Shown piece by piece: positions 1-7,894 of a stretch of 29,165 nt of DNA; position 1 is the first letter of the stretch; each line of letters begins with the position of its first letter. A program made the translations under genes and the position numbers. This stretch comes from a virus. The notes beneath the pieces are model-generated. The model made no database searches and had not been told where the DNA came from. It saw only the letters and a program-made list of their open reading frames with translations. The DNA lies in the IMG/VR virus record IMGVR_UViG_3300008120_000362, positions 1 to 29,165 of that record, one strand, 5' to 3'.

Positions 1-57
1 GCGTCAGAACAAAAAGAAGATTTTTCAGTTCCACAAACAGCAAAGAAAGAAAAGTAA
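1..57 (+). CDS. C-terminal end of an upstream gene (partial)
   Basis: The first frame is open from base 1 to a TAA at 55-57 and encodes the last 18 residues of a protein, charged and lysine-rich at the end (it finishes KKEK). The gene's start lies outside the window. It stops one base before the ATG of the next small gene, so the two are probably co-translated. Too little is visible to assign a function; a terminase subunit is a common upstream neighbour of portal genes, but nothing here shows that. Confidence 0.6.
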   Translation, partial: ASEQKEDFSVPQTAKKEK

Positions 58-58
58 A

Positions 59-235
59 ATGTCAGAAGAAACAGCAGTAGAAGCACCAAAAGAATTTACA
101 ATCACTATCAACATTAGCGAAGCAAACCTGGCCTATAAGAGTGATTTTTCAGAGCCAGAAACAATTTTTTGGCTTGAAGCGGTTAAAAATATTATTCTCA
201 CTAAGACGTTTGAAGCAACTGGCCTTAAAAGCTGA
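59..235 (+). CDS. Small acidic hypothetical protein (58 aa)
   Basis: An ATG at 59 opens a 58-codon frame ending in TGA at 233-235. It begins MSEETAVEAPKEF and carries a short beta-like stretch (FTITINI) followed by a likely helix containing FWLEAVKNIIL. It follows the previous stop by one base, and the lysine/glutamate-rich end of that gene (GAAAGAAAAG) may serve as its ribosome binding region. There is no transmembrane segment or signal peptide. I do not recognise a family. The position just ahead of the portal suggests a packaging or head-related accessory protein, but that is only context. Confidence 0.55.
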   Translation: MSEETAVEAPKEFTITINISEANLAYKSDFSEPETIFWLEAVKNIILTKTFEATGLKS

Positions 236-293
236 ATATATTAAATAAAAAACCGTACTATAGAGCAACAAACTAAACCTCTGGAGTGCCCCA

Positions 294-1925
294 ATGCCCA
301 TACGTCAGTATTTACCTTTTCAACAGTCATCTAGTCAAGAGTTCGACTTTGCATCAGCGCAGCTAGATGCTACACAAATTAGTGGCTTAGCTAAGACGAT
401 GAAGGTTGCTGCCTTAGCCCTAGGATATCAGGGGACAAATTATTTTTATACAGGTAGAAGCAATTTTGAGCCGTCGCCATATGACTTTGACCGCATTCTT
501 CAAGCCGTTGATACCGACTCTTATGTTAGACAAGCAGTAGGAAAGTACAAAGATCTTTTTTGGAAAGAAGGTTGGCAGATAGTTGGAGAAAATCCAGCAG
601 CTGTTGAATACTTGTATCAAAGAATTGACTATATGGAAATGGCTATGAAAAGGCCTTTTCTTGATTTTCTTATTGATTTATCTGATCAGCTTTTTAAGTT
701 CGCAAACGTTTTTATTGTAAAAGGAAGAGGAGATTTATCAGAATACTTTCCTTCTAAGATAGAACCCGTTAATGCCAGTCAGCCTGTTGTTGGGTATTAT
801 TTAATTCCAACAGAACAAACTAGAATTTTGCGCGATAGATACAATAGACCTAAGTCTTATCAGCAACAAACAGATCCTTTAACTTACGCACCAACAGATA
901 GAGATCCAGTTTGGTCAGCAGAAAGAGTTATACATCTTTTCTTTGACAGAAAACCAGGACGAGCATTTGGAACTCCATTTATGTCAAACGTTTTGGATGA
1001 CGTTGTTGCTTTAAGGCAAATGGAAGAAGACATACAAAATCTTGTTCACAGAGAACTATTTCCTCTTTATAAGTACAGAATTGGAACTGCCGATCAGCCA
1101 GCAGAGCCAGAAGAAATTGATCAAGCAGCCTCTGAGATAGAAAACCTTAGAGCAGAAGGTGGATTAATTCTGCCATTTAGGCACGACGTAGATGTTATTG
1201 GTGCAAATAATGCGGCACTAGATGCAAGTGCATACTTAGATCACTTTAAAGAAAGAGTTGCTATTGGACTCGGCGTTGCTCCTCATCATTTAGGTATGAC
1301 CTTAAATGGTGGAAATAGAGCGATGACTGAAAGACTAGATACCGCTTTATATGACAAGATAAAGCAGTTCCAAAAGCAGTTTGCGGAAATGATAAGGGTT
1401 CATATATTTAATGAGCTATTATTTGAAGGCGGATTTGATCCAATTACAAATCCTCTTGGAAGCGATACATCTGATAGATGCTACTTTAAGTTTAATGAAA
1501 TCGATGTTGACACTCAAGTCAAAAAAGAAACTCATATTATACAAAAGTATGTTAGCAATTTAATTGGCTTAACAGAAGCAAGAATAGCCTTAGGTGTTGA
1601 TCCAGAAGCAGAAGAAGATGATATGTTTCAGGCCAAACAGGCTAAAGTTCAAATGGATATGGCAATGGCTCAATCACAAGCTGCGCAAGATGCGCAAACA
1701 GACGTCGTTAAAGATGCAGACAAACAAGAGCCTGCTAACAAAGGTCAAAGAAACCTCCCTTCAAAAAGAAGAGGGCCAGGCAACTCTGTTAGGCCACAAA
1801 ATCAACAAGGAAGAAATACTTCGCCAAATATAAAAAGATCCGACAATGCCTGGCTTGGTCTTGTTGAAAGTTTGCTAGAAGACGAGTATAATATATATCC
1901 AGTAGATGTTGAAACAGAAAAATAA
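294..1925 (+). CDS. Phage portal protein
   Basis: This 543-residue protein has the length and layout of a tailed-phage portal, the dodecameric ring at the capsid vertex through which DNA is packaged and ejected. Supporting features are an N-terminal segment with YDFDRILQAVDTDSYVRQAV (the usual start of the portal fold), a central core with a long helical region (VVALRQMEEDIQNLV), the GVAPHHLGM segment near residue 330 followed by a long helix, and a charged, low-complexity C-terminal tail rich in Q, K, N and R from about residue 450. The ATG is preceded by GGAG at 282-285. It sits upstream of the protease/scaffold and capsid genes, the standard head-gene order. Assignment is by pattern and context rather than a diagnostic catalytic motif. 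Confidence 0.85.
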   Translation: MPIRQYLPFQQSSSQEFDFASAQLDATQISGLAKTMKVAALALGYQGTNYFYTGRSNFEPSPYDFDRILQAVDTDSYVRQAVGKYKDLFWKEGWQIVGENPAAVEYLYQRIDYMEMAMKRPFLDFLIDLSDQLFKFANVFIVKGRGDLSEYFPSKIEPVNASQPVVGYYLIPTEQTRILRDRYNRPKSYQQQTDPLTYAPTDRDPVWSAERVIHLFFDRKPGRAFGTPFMSNVLDDVVALRQMEEDIQNLVHRELFPLYKYRIGTADQPAEPEEIDQAASEIENLRAEGGLILPFRHDVDVIGANNAALDASAYLDHFKERVAIGLGVAPHHLGMTLNGGNRAMTERLDTALYDKIKQFQKQFAEMIRVHIFNELLFEGGFDPITNPLGSDTSDRCYFKFNEIDVDTQVKKETHIIQKYVSNLIGLTEARIALGVDPEAEEDDMFQAKQAKVQMDMAMAQSQAAQDAQTDVVKDADKQEPANKGQRNLPSKRRGPGNSVRPQNQQGRNTSPNIKRSDNAWLGLVESLLEDEYNIYPVDVETEK

Positions 1926-1934
1926 GGAAATAAA

Positions 1935-2252
1935 ATGAGTTTTATTATTGAGTCAGAAATCTCTAAACAGTATCTTAGAGAAGAGAATGCAGTTGAAGGA
2001 TTTAAAGAAGCCGTAGAAAATGGTCAAGTAAGATTAGCTCTTCAAATTCTCGTTGATATTGTTGATGCGTTTTCCGATATATTTGAAGCCCTCACTGAAG
2101 ATGACGATGAAGTAGTAGAAGTTGAGCAAACACCTACTGAAGTAGCAAAAGAAGAACCTAAGCAAAAAGAGCAAGAGCAGCCAAAAGAAAAGGCTGAACC
2201 CGCTGCAAAAAAGTCTACAAAGACAGAACCAGCTGATACGCAAGAAGTATGA
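1935..2252 (+). CDS. Small charged hypothetical protein (105 aa)
   Basis: A 105-residue protein with two parts. The first 60 residues look helical and amphipathic (AVEGFKEAVENGQVRLALQI then VDIVDAFSDIFEALTEDDDE). The second half is a disordered E/K/P/Q/A tail of the kind seen in phage scaffolding-associated or portal-associated small proteins. AAGG at 1925-1928 precedes the ATG, and the stop overlaps the ATG of the glycosyltransferase gene (ATGA), so translation is coupled. I do not recognise the family. A role in head assembly is suggested only by its position directly after the portal. Confidence 0.7.
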   Translation: MSFIIESEISKQYLREENAVEGFKEAVENGQVRLALQILVDIVDAFSDIFEALTEDDDEVVEVEQTPTEVAKEEPKQKEQEQPKEKAEPAAKKSTKTEPADTQEV

Positions 2253-3031
2253 TGAAAATATTAATTGGTTGTCCAATTTATAAAAGAAGTTGGATATTCC
2301 CCTTATGGGCATCAGCAATTGAAAGACAGTCAATATCTTTGTCAGACATAGGTTTTGTTTTTGAAACATCTCCAGATGACGAAGAAACAATTGCATTCTT
2401 AAAAAAGTTTGCTAGCGTACATCCAGAGATTCCTCACTATGAGATTGTTATAAGAGAAGACATTCCTCACTTTGAGCATTCTGCTAATTCCAGACAATGG
2501 ACAATGTCTAAGTATCATAATATGGTAAATCTTAGAAACTCTCTTTTAGAAAAAGTAAGAGAAATAAAACCTGATTATTATTTTAGTTTAGACTCTGATA
2601 TAATAATAAAGCATCCTTCTACAATAGAGCTACTCATGGCTCATATTGATGATGGTGCAGATGCAGTTAGTCCACTGATGTTTATGACTCCGTTTGACAC
2701 AAACTTTCCAAGTGTAATGACTTGGAAAAATGACGGATCAGACAAAGCATATCGAGAAGAGTCATATCCAATTGGAAGTTATTTTAAAACAGATATAATA
2801 ATGGCAGCAAAAATGATGTCAAAGAAAACTTACGAAAATATTAATTATGAATTTCATTCTCAAGGAGAAGATTTGGGCTGGTGCCTAGACGCAAAAAGAA
2901 AAGGCCTAGATCTGTACAGTGCAGCATACCTTTATGCTCCACACCTAATGCATCAAGAGCTTCTTCCTAACTTCTTAAAGGAAGGCGATCAAAGAGAATC
3001 TGTTCTTTTTGAAAAGTATATAAAAACGTGA
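2249..3031 (+). CDS. GT-A fold glycosyltransferase (family 2/Anp1-like)
   Basis: A 260-residue protein with the features of a nucleotide-sugar-dependent GT-A glycosyltransferase. The N-terminal strand and first loop read KILIGCPIYKR (residues 3-13). A DSD metal-binding motif sits at 115-117 after the hydrophobic strand DYYFSL. A GED-x-x-W acid/base region lies at 206-211 (SQGEDLGWCLDAKRKG), and PHLMH at 231-235 holds a histidine where many GT-A enzymes have a late metal ligand. It has no membrane segment, so it should act in the cytoplasm. It lies between portal and protease genes, coupled by ATGA to the gene before it, which suggests a virion protein as the acceptor, though the acceptor cannot be read from sequence. 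Two in-frame ATGs (2249 and 2252) are possible starts. Confidence 0.75.
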   Translation: MMKILIGCPIYKRSWIFPLWASAIERQSISLSDIGFVFETSPDDEETIAFLKKFASVHPEIPHYEIVIREDIPHFEHSANSRQWTMSKYHNMVNLRNSLLEKVREIKPDYYFSLDSDIIIKHPSTIELLMAHIDDGADAVSPLMFMTPFDTNFPSVMTWKNDGSDKAYREESYPIGSYFKTDIIMAAKMMSKKTYENINYEFHSQGEDLGWCLDAKRKGLDLYSAAYLYAPHLMHQELLPNFLKEGDQRESVLFEKYIKT

Positions 3032-3054
3032 TATCTTTATATAAAATTGTTTAA

Positions 3055-3063
3055 TGTTATAAA
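3055..3063 (+). promoter_or_regulatory. Candidate extended -10 promoter
   Basis: The 75-base gap before the protease gene contains TGTTATAAA, one mismatch from the extended -10 consensus TGnTATAAT. No convincing -35 element is present at the usual spacing. Similar or exact elements occur at 10261 and 26685, which is the main reason to list it. The AT-rich context makes chance matches easy. Confidence 0.25.
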
Positions 3064-3106
3064 ACTAAATTACTATATATTTTGATCTAATAAAAATGGA
3101 GTAAAC

Positions 3107-4724
3107 ATGGCTTTTGACTTTGTTGAAAACTTTACAATAAAGCTACCTGACTTCTCTCAATCAGATTTTTCTTTTGAGGAAGCAAACAATTTAAATCAAG
3201 GCTTAATTATAGAAGTCGCCGCAATTCATGAGGGCTTGACACGGAAACTATAATAACTACTCAGCTATTGAGTTAGAAAAGGCTCTCCAGTCTTGGGTTG
3301 AGCCATATCCAAAGCCAATCATTTTAAATCATGACTTAAACTCTGAACCAATTGGTAGAGTTATGGCAGCAAAAATGGACAAAGAGCAAGATGGCTCATC
3401 TTATGTAAGATTGCAGATTGCAATTACAGATCCAGTTGCTGTGCAAAAAGTCTTAGATAAAAGATACTTAACTGGATCAGTTGGCGGAAGAGCTAATAAG
3501 GCCGTTTGTTCAATTAGTGGAACAGACCTCGCTAAAGAAACTGAAGCTGGAAGACCACCTATTTCAAAGTACAGAAGAGGTCAAGTCTATAAAGGTAAAC
3601 TAGCATATGTCGATATGCAAGATATTTCTTTTAAAGAATATTCTTTTGTTAATCAGCCAGCAGACTCAAAGTCAAGCGTTAGATCAGTCAAGGGTCCTGA
3701 TTCTGCTGACGTCGCTACAACAGATGGCCAATGGGTGGCTAAGAGTTCTGCGTTTGTTCTTCATATGAATGAGGAAGATATAGTATCAATTGAGGAAAAT
3801 CAATCAGTTCTTACTTCTCTTAAAAAGAAAGAATCAAAACCTTTATATCTCCATCTTAAAGGGTCTTTCTTAACTGCGCTTTCAGTGCATGAAAGCGAAA
3901 ATTATAATAATAGCAATAACTCATTACTATCTGATGGAGATGAAAAAATCAGTACTGATTCTCAGGAGATTAAAACAATGGACAATGTTGAAACACAAGA
4001 AGACATCCTTGCTGTAGCCGAAGAGCTCAGTAGCGATTTGTCTTCAATTGCATCAGAGTCTGGCGAAGAGAAAGAGCAACCAAAAGCTGAAGAGCAAGTT
4101 TCTGATCCAGAAGGTTCAGAAGAAGCTCCAGCAGAAGACGCTGAAGAAAAGCCAGAAGCTGAAGAAAAGGTCTCAGAAGACAATTCAGATAAGGCGGATG
4201 TACAAGCTGAAGAAGCTGTTGATTCCGAAAAAGCTGAAAAGTCAGAAGAGAAGTCTGAGGAAACTCAGACTGTTTCCGAAGAGGAGCAAAAAGAGGATTC
4301 ACTCAACGACAATAAAGAAGAAGTCGCTGAGACCGATGAGACTACCTTACTACAAAAAGTAAAGCTGCTTGAGGAAGAAAATGCGAAACTTAAGAACGCT
4401 CTACATAGAACTCTCGTAGAAAGAGTTGTTGATGCAAAAATTTCTGCAGGAGTAGAGAGCGCTGAAGCAAGAGAAGGTCTAATTGAGGATCACTCAACTA
4501 GAACAGCATCTTCATTAGCTGATTCTTTAAGAGACTTGGCAAAGATGCCTGCAGTTAAAGCTGCAAAGGGATCAATGCCAGAAATGAATTCTGAGATTGA
4601 AGCCGTAGAGGGTGAGAACAATGTTCTTACTGTTGATGGTGAAGTCAAGGAAGAACAAGAAGAAAAAGCCCCAAGTGTCGAACAAATATTTGTAGACGCT
4701 CTTATGGGTCGCCGTAAACTTTAA
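3107..4724 (+). CDS. Prohead protease-scaffold fusion, interrupted by a one-base frameshift
   Basis: Translation from the ATG at 3107 (GGAG at 3098-3101) gives 47 residues ending ...IHEGLTRKL before a TAA. The protein resumes in the frame one base later (NYNNYSAIELEKALQSW...) and stays open to 4724. Removing one A of the AAA at 3245-3247 gives a continuous GLTRNYNNYS reading, about 538 residues in all. The protease part has the herpesvirus-type serine protease layout: a histidine in LNHDL (3330-3332), a serine in TGSVGG (3477-3479) about 49 residues later, then AVCSISG, and the conserved late motif EYSFVNQPAD. Beyond residue ~180 of the second part comes a long E/S/A/K-rich scaffold domain and a coiled coil (KVKLLEEENAKLKNAL). 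It would cleave and remove scaffold during capsid maturation. The ATG at 3363 lacks a ribosome binding site and is not a likely start. The indel may be a sequencing error, a real mutation or a programmed frameshift. Confidence 0.75.
3978..4724 (+). CDS. Probable nested scaffold protein from an internal start
   Basis: Inside the protease-scaffold gene an in-frame ATG at 3978 is preceded by CAGGAG (AGGAG at 3964-3968) with a 9-base gap, which is as good as any gene start in this window. It would produce a 248-residue protein beginning MDNVETQEDILAVAEEL and containing only the acidic scaffold and coiled-coil part without the protease. The start falls at the junction between the protease domain with its linker and the scaffold domain. 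The same arrangement is established for lambda, where the scaffold Nu3 is made from an internal start in the protease gene C. Production of the separate product here is inference. Confidence 0.5.
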   Translation: MDNVETQEDILAVAEELSSDLSSIASESGEEKEQPKAEEQVSDPEGSEEAPAEDAEEKPEAEEKVSEDNSDKADVQAEEAVDSEKAEKSEEKSEETQTVSEEEQKEDSLNDNKEEVAETDETTLLQKVKLLEEENAKLKNALHRTLVERVVDAKISAGVESAEAREGLIEDHSTRTASSLADSLRDLAKMPAVKAAKGSMPEMNSEIEAVEGENNVLTVDGEVKEEQEEKAPSVEQIFVDALMGRRKL

Positions 4725-4753
4725 ACCAATACTTTGCTTAAGGAGAAAAACAA

Positions 4754-5530
4754 ATGAGCTTAGCAAAATTTCGTAAGGTAGGAACTAAAACTGGTTCTGG
4801 TCGTCTTGTGGTTTCAGAGGGCATTGCCCCAGCCGCATACCTCCTTCCAGCCGCTGGTCTTCCAACCTGGTATCTAGATAGTGAAGATGATCGCTTTGAG
4901 ATCGTCATTCCTAAAGGAACAATTCTTTCAGTTGTAGCTAATGGAACCACTGGCGACGCAGAAGTAGCACCAGCTAATGGTACCTCATCTGCAGTTACCT
5001 GGGGTGACAACATGCCAACAAGCTGGGACCCACTTGATGGTGCAACCCCAAGCTACAGCTCCGGCGCAACCGACACTGTCGTTGTTCCAGCAAGATCAGT
5101 TCCAATTGGCGTAGCACAGTATGATCTGTACCGCCCATTCGACAAAGGCACCTCACAAGGTGCAGGATTTATCACACACGGCTACATTGAGTACCCAATG
5201 GTTCAGACCATTAACTCAGATTTAGCAGTAGGTGATATCGTTCGTTCCGATCACATGGGACGTCCAGTAAAGGCAGCTGCAGCAGATCTATACAATAGCT
5301 CTGCAGTATATTCTTACCTCCAGGTTGGTAAGGTTATAGAAGTAGAAAAGTTTGCAACCAACTTCGATGATGGTCTTCTTTCCTACATGCAGCTTCCTTC
5401 AGATCCAGGTGCACTTAAGACTGTGTTCGAGCTTACAAGAGCTGGAACATATTCTGGTAAGCTTGGTATCCGTAGCAACCTGGATGTCCACAACGTAATT
5501 GGCGCGTTCCGCGTTAATCTCACAATATAA
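4754..5530 (+). CDS. Probable capsid decoration/head structural protein
   Basis: A 258-residue protein rich in small and beta-forming residues, with no signal peptide, membrane segment or catalytic motif. It has a strong AAGGAG site at 4740-4745. Its place between the scaffold/protease and the major capsid gene is where many phages encode a capsid cement or decoration protein. Like the capsid gene it uses many CGT/CGC arginine codons and C-ending codons, unlike the AGA-rich neighbours, which suggests selection for high expression. The size is larger than the small trimeric decoration proteins of lambda type. I do not recognise a specific family, so 'decoration' is inferred from context. Confidence 0.6.
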   Translation: MSLAKFRKVGTKTGSGRLVVSEGIAPAAYLLPAAGLPTWYLDSEDDRFEIVIPKGTILSVVANGTTGDAEVAPANGTSSAVTWGDNMPTSWDPLDGATPSYSSGATDTVVVPARSVPIGVAQYDLYRPFDKGTSQGAGFITHGYIEYPMVQTINSDLAVGDIVRSDHMGRPVKAAAADLYNSSAVYSYLQVGKVIEVEKFATNFDDGLLSYMQLPSDPGALKTVFELTRAGTYSGKLGIRSNLDVHNVIGAFRVNLTI

Positions 5531-5558
5531 ACAATAACACAGGAGGAATAATCCTAAG

Positions 5559-6623
5559 ATGAGTAAGACAATCCAAGAGCTCCTCTCGGGTCTCCCAGCT
5601 TGGGAAGCCGCGCTGGCCGAGGATGGACACATTGACGAAGACAACAGAGTAACTATTAAGGAAGCGTTTGCATCGCCAGATGCAGCAATTCTCTTCCCCA
5701 AGATTATCTCTCGTACTCTTAAGGAAGCAGCAGAGCCACAATTGTTGGTAACACCGCTTCTTTCAACAGTTCGCCTCGGAAAGGGACGCTCTTTGGAGTT
5801 CCCTGCAGTAAACGCTATCCAAGCAGCAGAGATTCCCGAAGGACAAGAGTATCCAGAGCAAGCACTCGCTTTTGCAAAGCAAATCGAGGGCAAAGTCTCG
5901 AAGAAGGGCGTTAAGCTAGCATTTACCGAAGAAGTCATTGCAGACTCACTTTGGGATATCGTTGGGCTTCACGTAAGAGCTGCAGGGCGTGCAATGGCTC
6001 GCCTTAAGGAACAGATCGCTCTAAGCCGTTTCAAGGACGCTGCAACAATCGTCTTTGACAACGATAGCGGTTCATACGATGATACAACTGGTCGTGACAT
6101 CGACGGTGCCTATAACAAGACCGTTACATGGGACGACATCATTGATATGGCTGCTGTTCTAATGGCAGAGAATCACATTCCAACCGACTTTATTCTGCAC
6201 CCACTTATGTGGTCCGTATTCCTTAAGGATGCGATCTTCCACACAGGCGGTTCAGCAGCTGCAGTCAACACTAGCTGGGGCTATCGTCCTCAGTCCAAGG
6301 AAGCAGCGCTTAACGCAACTGCTCCCATGGGCCTTAACGTAATCGTTTCACCTTTCGTAAGCTTCACTGCAAAGAGTGGTGCAACCGCTGCTAAGTCAGA
6401 TCTATTCTTGATCGACCGCAACGAAGTTGGTACCCTTCTTGTTAAGGATGACATGAGCACAGATCAGTTCGATGATCCAAGCCGTGACATTCGCTCAATG
6501 AAGATGAAAGAGCGCTACGACATCGTAATGCTTGGTGACGGTGAAGGTATTACCGTTGCTAAGGGTGTTAGACTAGCACGCAACTACGAGGTTCAGGTTA
6601 CAAACGACGTAGCTTTGAGCTAA
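5559..6623 (+). CDS. Major capsid protein (HK97 fold)
   Basis: A 354-residue protein fitting the HK97-type major capsid protein in length, position and texture. An N-terminal helical segment is followed by the ILFPKIISRTLKEAAEPQL region and TPLLSTVRLGKGRSLEFPAV (N-arm/E-loop type sequence). Then comes a long helix (VGLHVRAAGRAMARLKEQIA, spine-helix-like) and a C-terminal beta/A-domain part with DIVMLGDGEGITV. AGGAGG at 5541-5546 is the strongest ribosome binding site in the window. Thirteen of sixteen arginine codons are CGT or CGC, in contrast to the AGA-dominated portal. A strong terminator follows at 6661. These all suit the most abundant virion protein. It forms the icosahedral shell with the portal and the scaffold upstream. 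Confidence 0.85.
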   Translation: MSKTIQELLSGLPAWEAALAEDGHIDEDNRVTIKEAFASPDAAILFPKIISRTLKEAAEPQLLVTPLLSTVRLGKGRSLEFPAVNAIQAAEIPEGQEYPEQALAFAKQIEGKVSKKGVKLAFTEEVIADSLWDIVGLHVRAAGRAMARLKEQIALSRFKDAATIVFDNDSGSYDDTTGRDIDGAYNKTVTWDDIIDMAAVLMAENHIPTDFILHPLMWSVFLKDAIFHTGGSAAAVNTSWGYRPQSKEAALNATAPMGLNVIVSPFVSFTAKSGATAAKSDLFLIDRNEVGTLLVKDDMSTDQFDDPSRDIRSMKMKERYDIVMLGDGEGITVAKGVRLARNYEVQVTNDVALS

Positions 6624-6660
6624 CAATACCTTAGGGTGTTATAGTTACGATACCCGGGGC

Positions 6661-6695
6661 AAAGGGAGTGGTGTAAAAGCCACTCCCTTTGTTTA
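6661..6695 (+). terminator. Rho-independent terminator after the capsid gene
   Basis: A perfect 11-bp inverted repeat, AAAGGGAGTGG (6661-6671) and CCACTCCCTTT (6680-6690), encloses an 8-base loop and is followed by a T-rich stretch (GTTTATT). It lies 37 bases after the capsid stop. The flanking A and T runs would extend pairing if read from the other strand, but no genes converge here. It should separate high capsid expression from the fibre genes. Confidence 0.8.
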
Positions 6696-6747
6696 TTATC
6701 CAAGCTTTTTTTGTTACTAGTATTTATAAATGATTTAGGAGAATAAT

Positions 6748-7545
6748 GTGGCGCTTAATTTAATCGAACACGCAGAAGTGACTTTAAATACTGCAATTAT
6801 TAAATTCGGGAGAACAATAAAAATCTCTTCGTTAAAAAATGAAAATTTTATTGTACAGACCAATGCAGCTACTCCAAGTTCGGTAACTGGCCCATTTTTA
6901 ACAATTAATACCATAACAGATTATAACCAGGTATCAAGAACATTAACTTTATACTGGGATACTGTTTTGCAGAGTCAAACAGAATATAAAATAAGACTAG
7001 TAAATTTCCTAGACGCTGCAAACGAGCTAATATCTGAAGAACAGGTAATCTTTGAAACAACAGAAGCTGCAACACCTTCTAGTTTTTCTTCAATTAAAGT
7101 TCCAGAAATTCAAGAAGTTTATATTGAAGATCATTCAATTAGAACAGATTATAAAAAAGCAAAAGAGTCTTTTTTAAAAGGTGAAATTAATCTGTATTCA
7201 AATACAATAAAAGTATTAATTTTAAATAATTCATATACTCCAAATGCAGAAACACATCAGTTTGTATCAGATATTAATGCTCTGTGTATTGAAGAAAGAA
7301 GTTCAGCTTTAAATAATAAAAGTGTAACTTTGGGAGTTTTTGACGCAGACGATTTAAATATATTAAATTATTCTGGAAATTCTTTTAACTCTTTAGCACT
7401 ATATGTGGATAGTGGATCTGATTCAACTTCTAGATTGATAGCATATCTAGATACATCAACAGGTCTACCATTTTCTACAGTAAATACATCTGCCGATGTT
7501 ACTATAGTGTGGAATAACGATTCCACAAAAATTATATCTTTATAA
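6748..7545 (+). CDS. Phage structural protein, probable fibre/adhesin component (265 aa)
   Basis: The frame starts at a GTG (6748) with AGGAG at 6737-6741, six bases away; the overlapping ATG at 6746 is out of frame. The N-terminal half is beta-rich and Ig-like (TVLQSQTEYKIRLVNFLDA). The C-terminal half, from about residue 150, matches a domain common in phage tail and head accessory proteins: FLKGEINLYSNTIKVLILN, then YTPNAETHQFVSDI, and an end in ADVTIVW. It is the first gene after the capsid terminator and opens a run of fibre-like genes. No enzyme motif is visible. Whether it sits on the tail or the head cannot be told from sequence. Confidence 0.6.
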   Translation: MALNLIEHAEVTLNTAIIKFGRTIKISSLKNENFIVQTNAATPSSVTGPFLTINTITDYNQVSRTLTLYWDTVLQSQTEYKIRLVNFLDAANELISEEQVIFETTEAATPSSFSSIKVPEIQEVYIEDHSIRTDYKKAKESFLKGEINLYSNTIKVLILNNSYTPNAETHQFVSDINALCIEERSSALNNKSVTLGVFDADDLNILNYSGNSFNSLALYVDSGSDSTSRLIAYLDTSTGLPFSTVNTSADVTIVWNNDSTKIISL

Positions 7546-7553
7546 GGAATATC

Positions 7554-7892
7554 ATGGCAACAAATTATCCAACATCTTTAGATAATCTAGTTAATCCAAC
7601 AACTTCTGACAGGCTAAACTCTGTTACAGTTCCGCACCATTTACAGCACGCAAATGCTAATGACGCAATTGAAGCCATACAGACAGTGCTTGGCGTTAAT
7701 CCAGCTGGATCTCATCTAACTGTAAAAGATAGAATTATCGCCACAGAAACAAGTATATCAACACAATCAGTTTTAAATGGTCTTACTGATGTTACTATAA
7801 CTTCAGCTGCCAGTGGAAACATATTACGCTACAACGGCTCTCAATGGGTAAATTACTCTGAGAGCAATCTTACCGATGGAGGAAACTTTTAA
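7554..7892 (+). CDS. Short fibre-associated structural protein (112 aa)
   Basis: A 112-residue protein beginning MATNYPTSLDNLVNPTTSD with VPHHLQHANANDAIEAIQ, an opening that is common at the N terminus of phage fibres and baseplate-attached proteins, where it is thought to be an oligomerisation or anchoring module. The C terminus, NLTDGGNF, closely resembles the end of the next protein (TIDGGTF). AAGGA precedes the ATG. The GGAGGA encoding the two terminal glycines doubles as the Shine-Dalgarno site of the next gene, whose ATG comes two bases after the stop. Likely a small fibre subunit or connector; the exact role is unknown. Confidence 0.6.
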   Translation: MATNYPTSLDNLVNPTTSDRLNSVTVPHHLQHANANDAIEAIQTVLGVNPAGSHLTVKDRIIATETSISTQSVLNGLTDVTITSAASGNILRYNGSQWVNYSESNLTDGGNF

Positions 7893-7894
7893 AA

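Noticed and set aside
4048-4362. Lysine-rich open frame overlapping the scaffold region, and minus-strand counterparts
   Set aside because: Produced by the GAA/AAG/GCT-rich repeats of the acidic scaffold read out of frame; no ribosome site and no sensible fold.
3363-4724. ATG at 3363 as the real start of the protease gene
   Set aside because: It lacks a ribosome site, would remove the catalytic histidine (LNHDL at 3330), and the frame upstream to 3243 encodes recognisable protease sequence.
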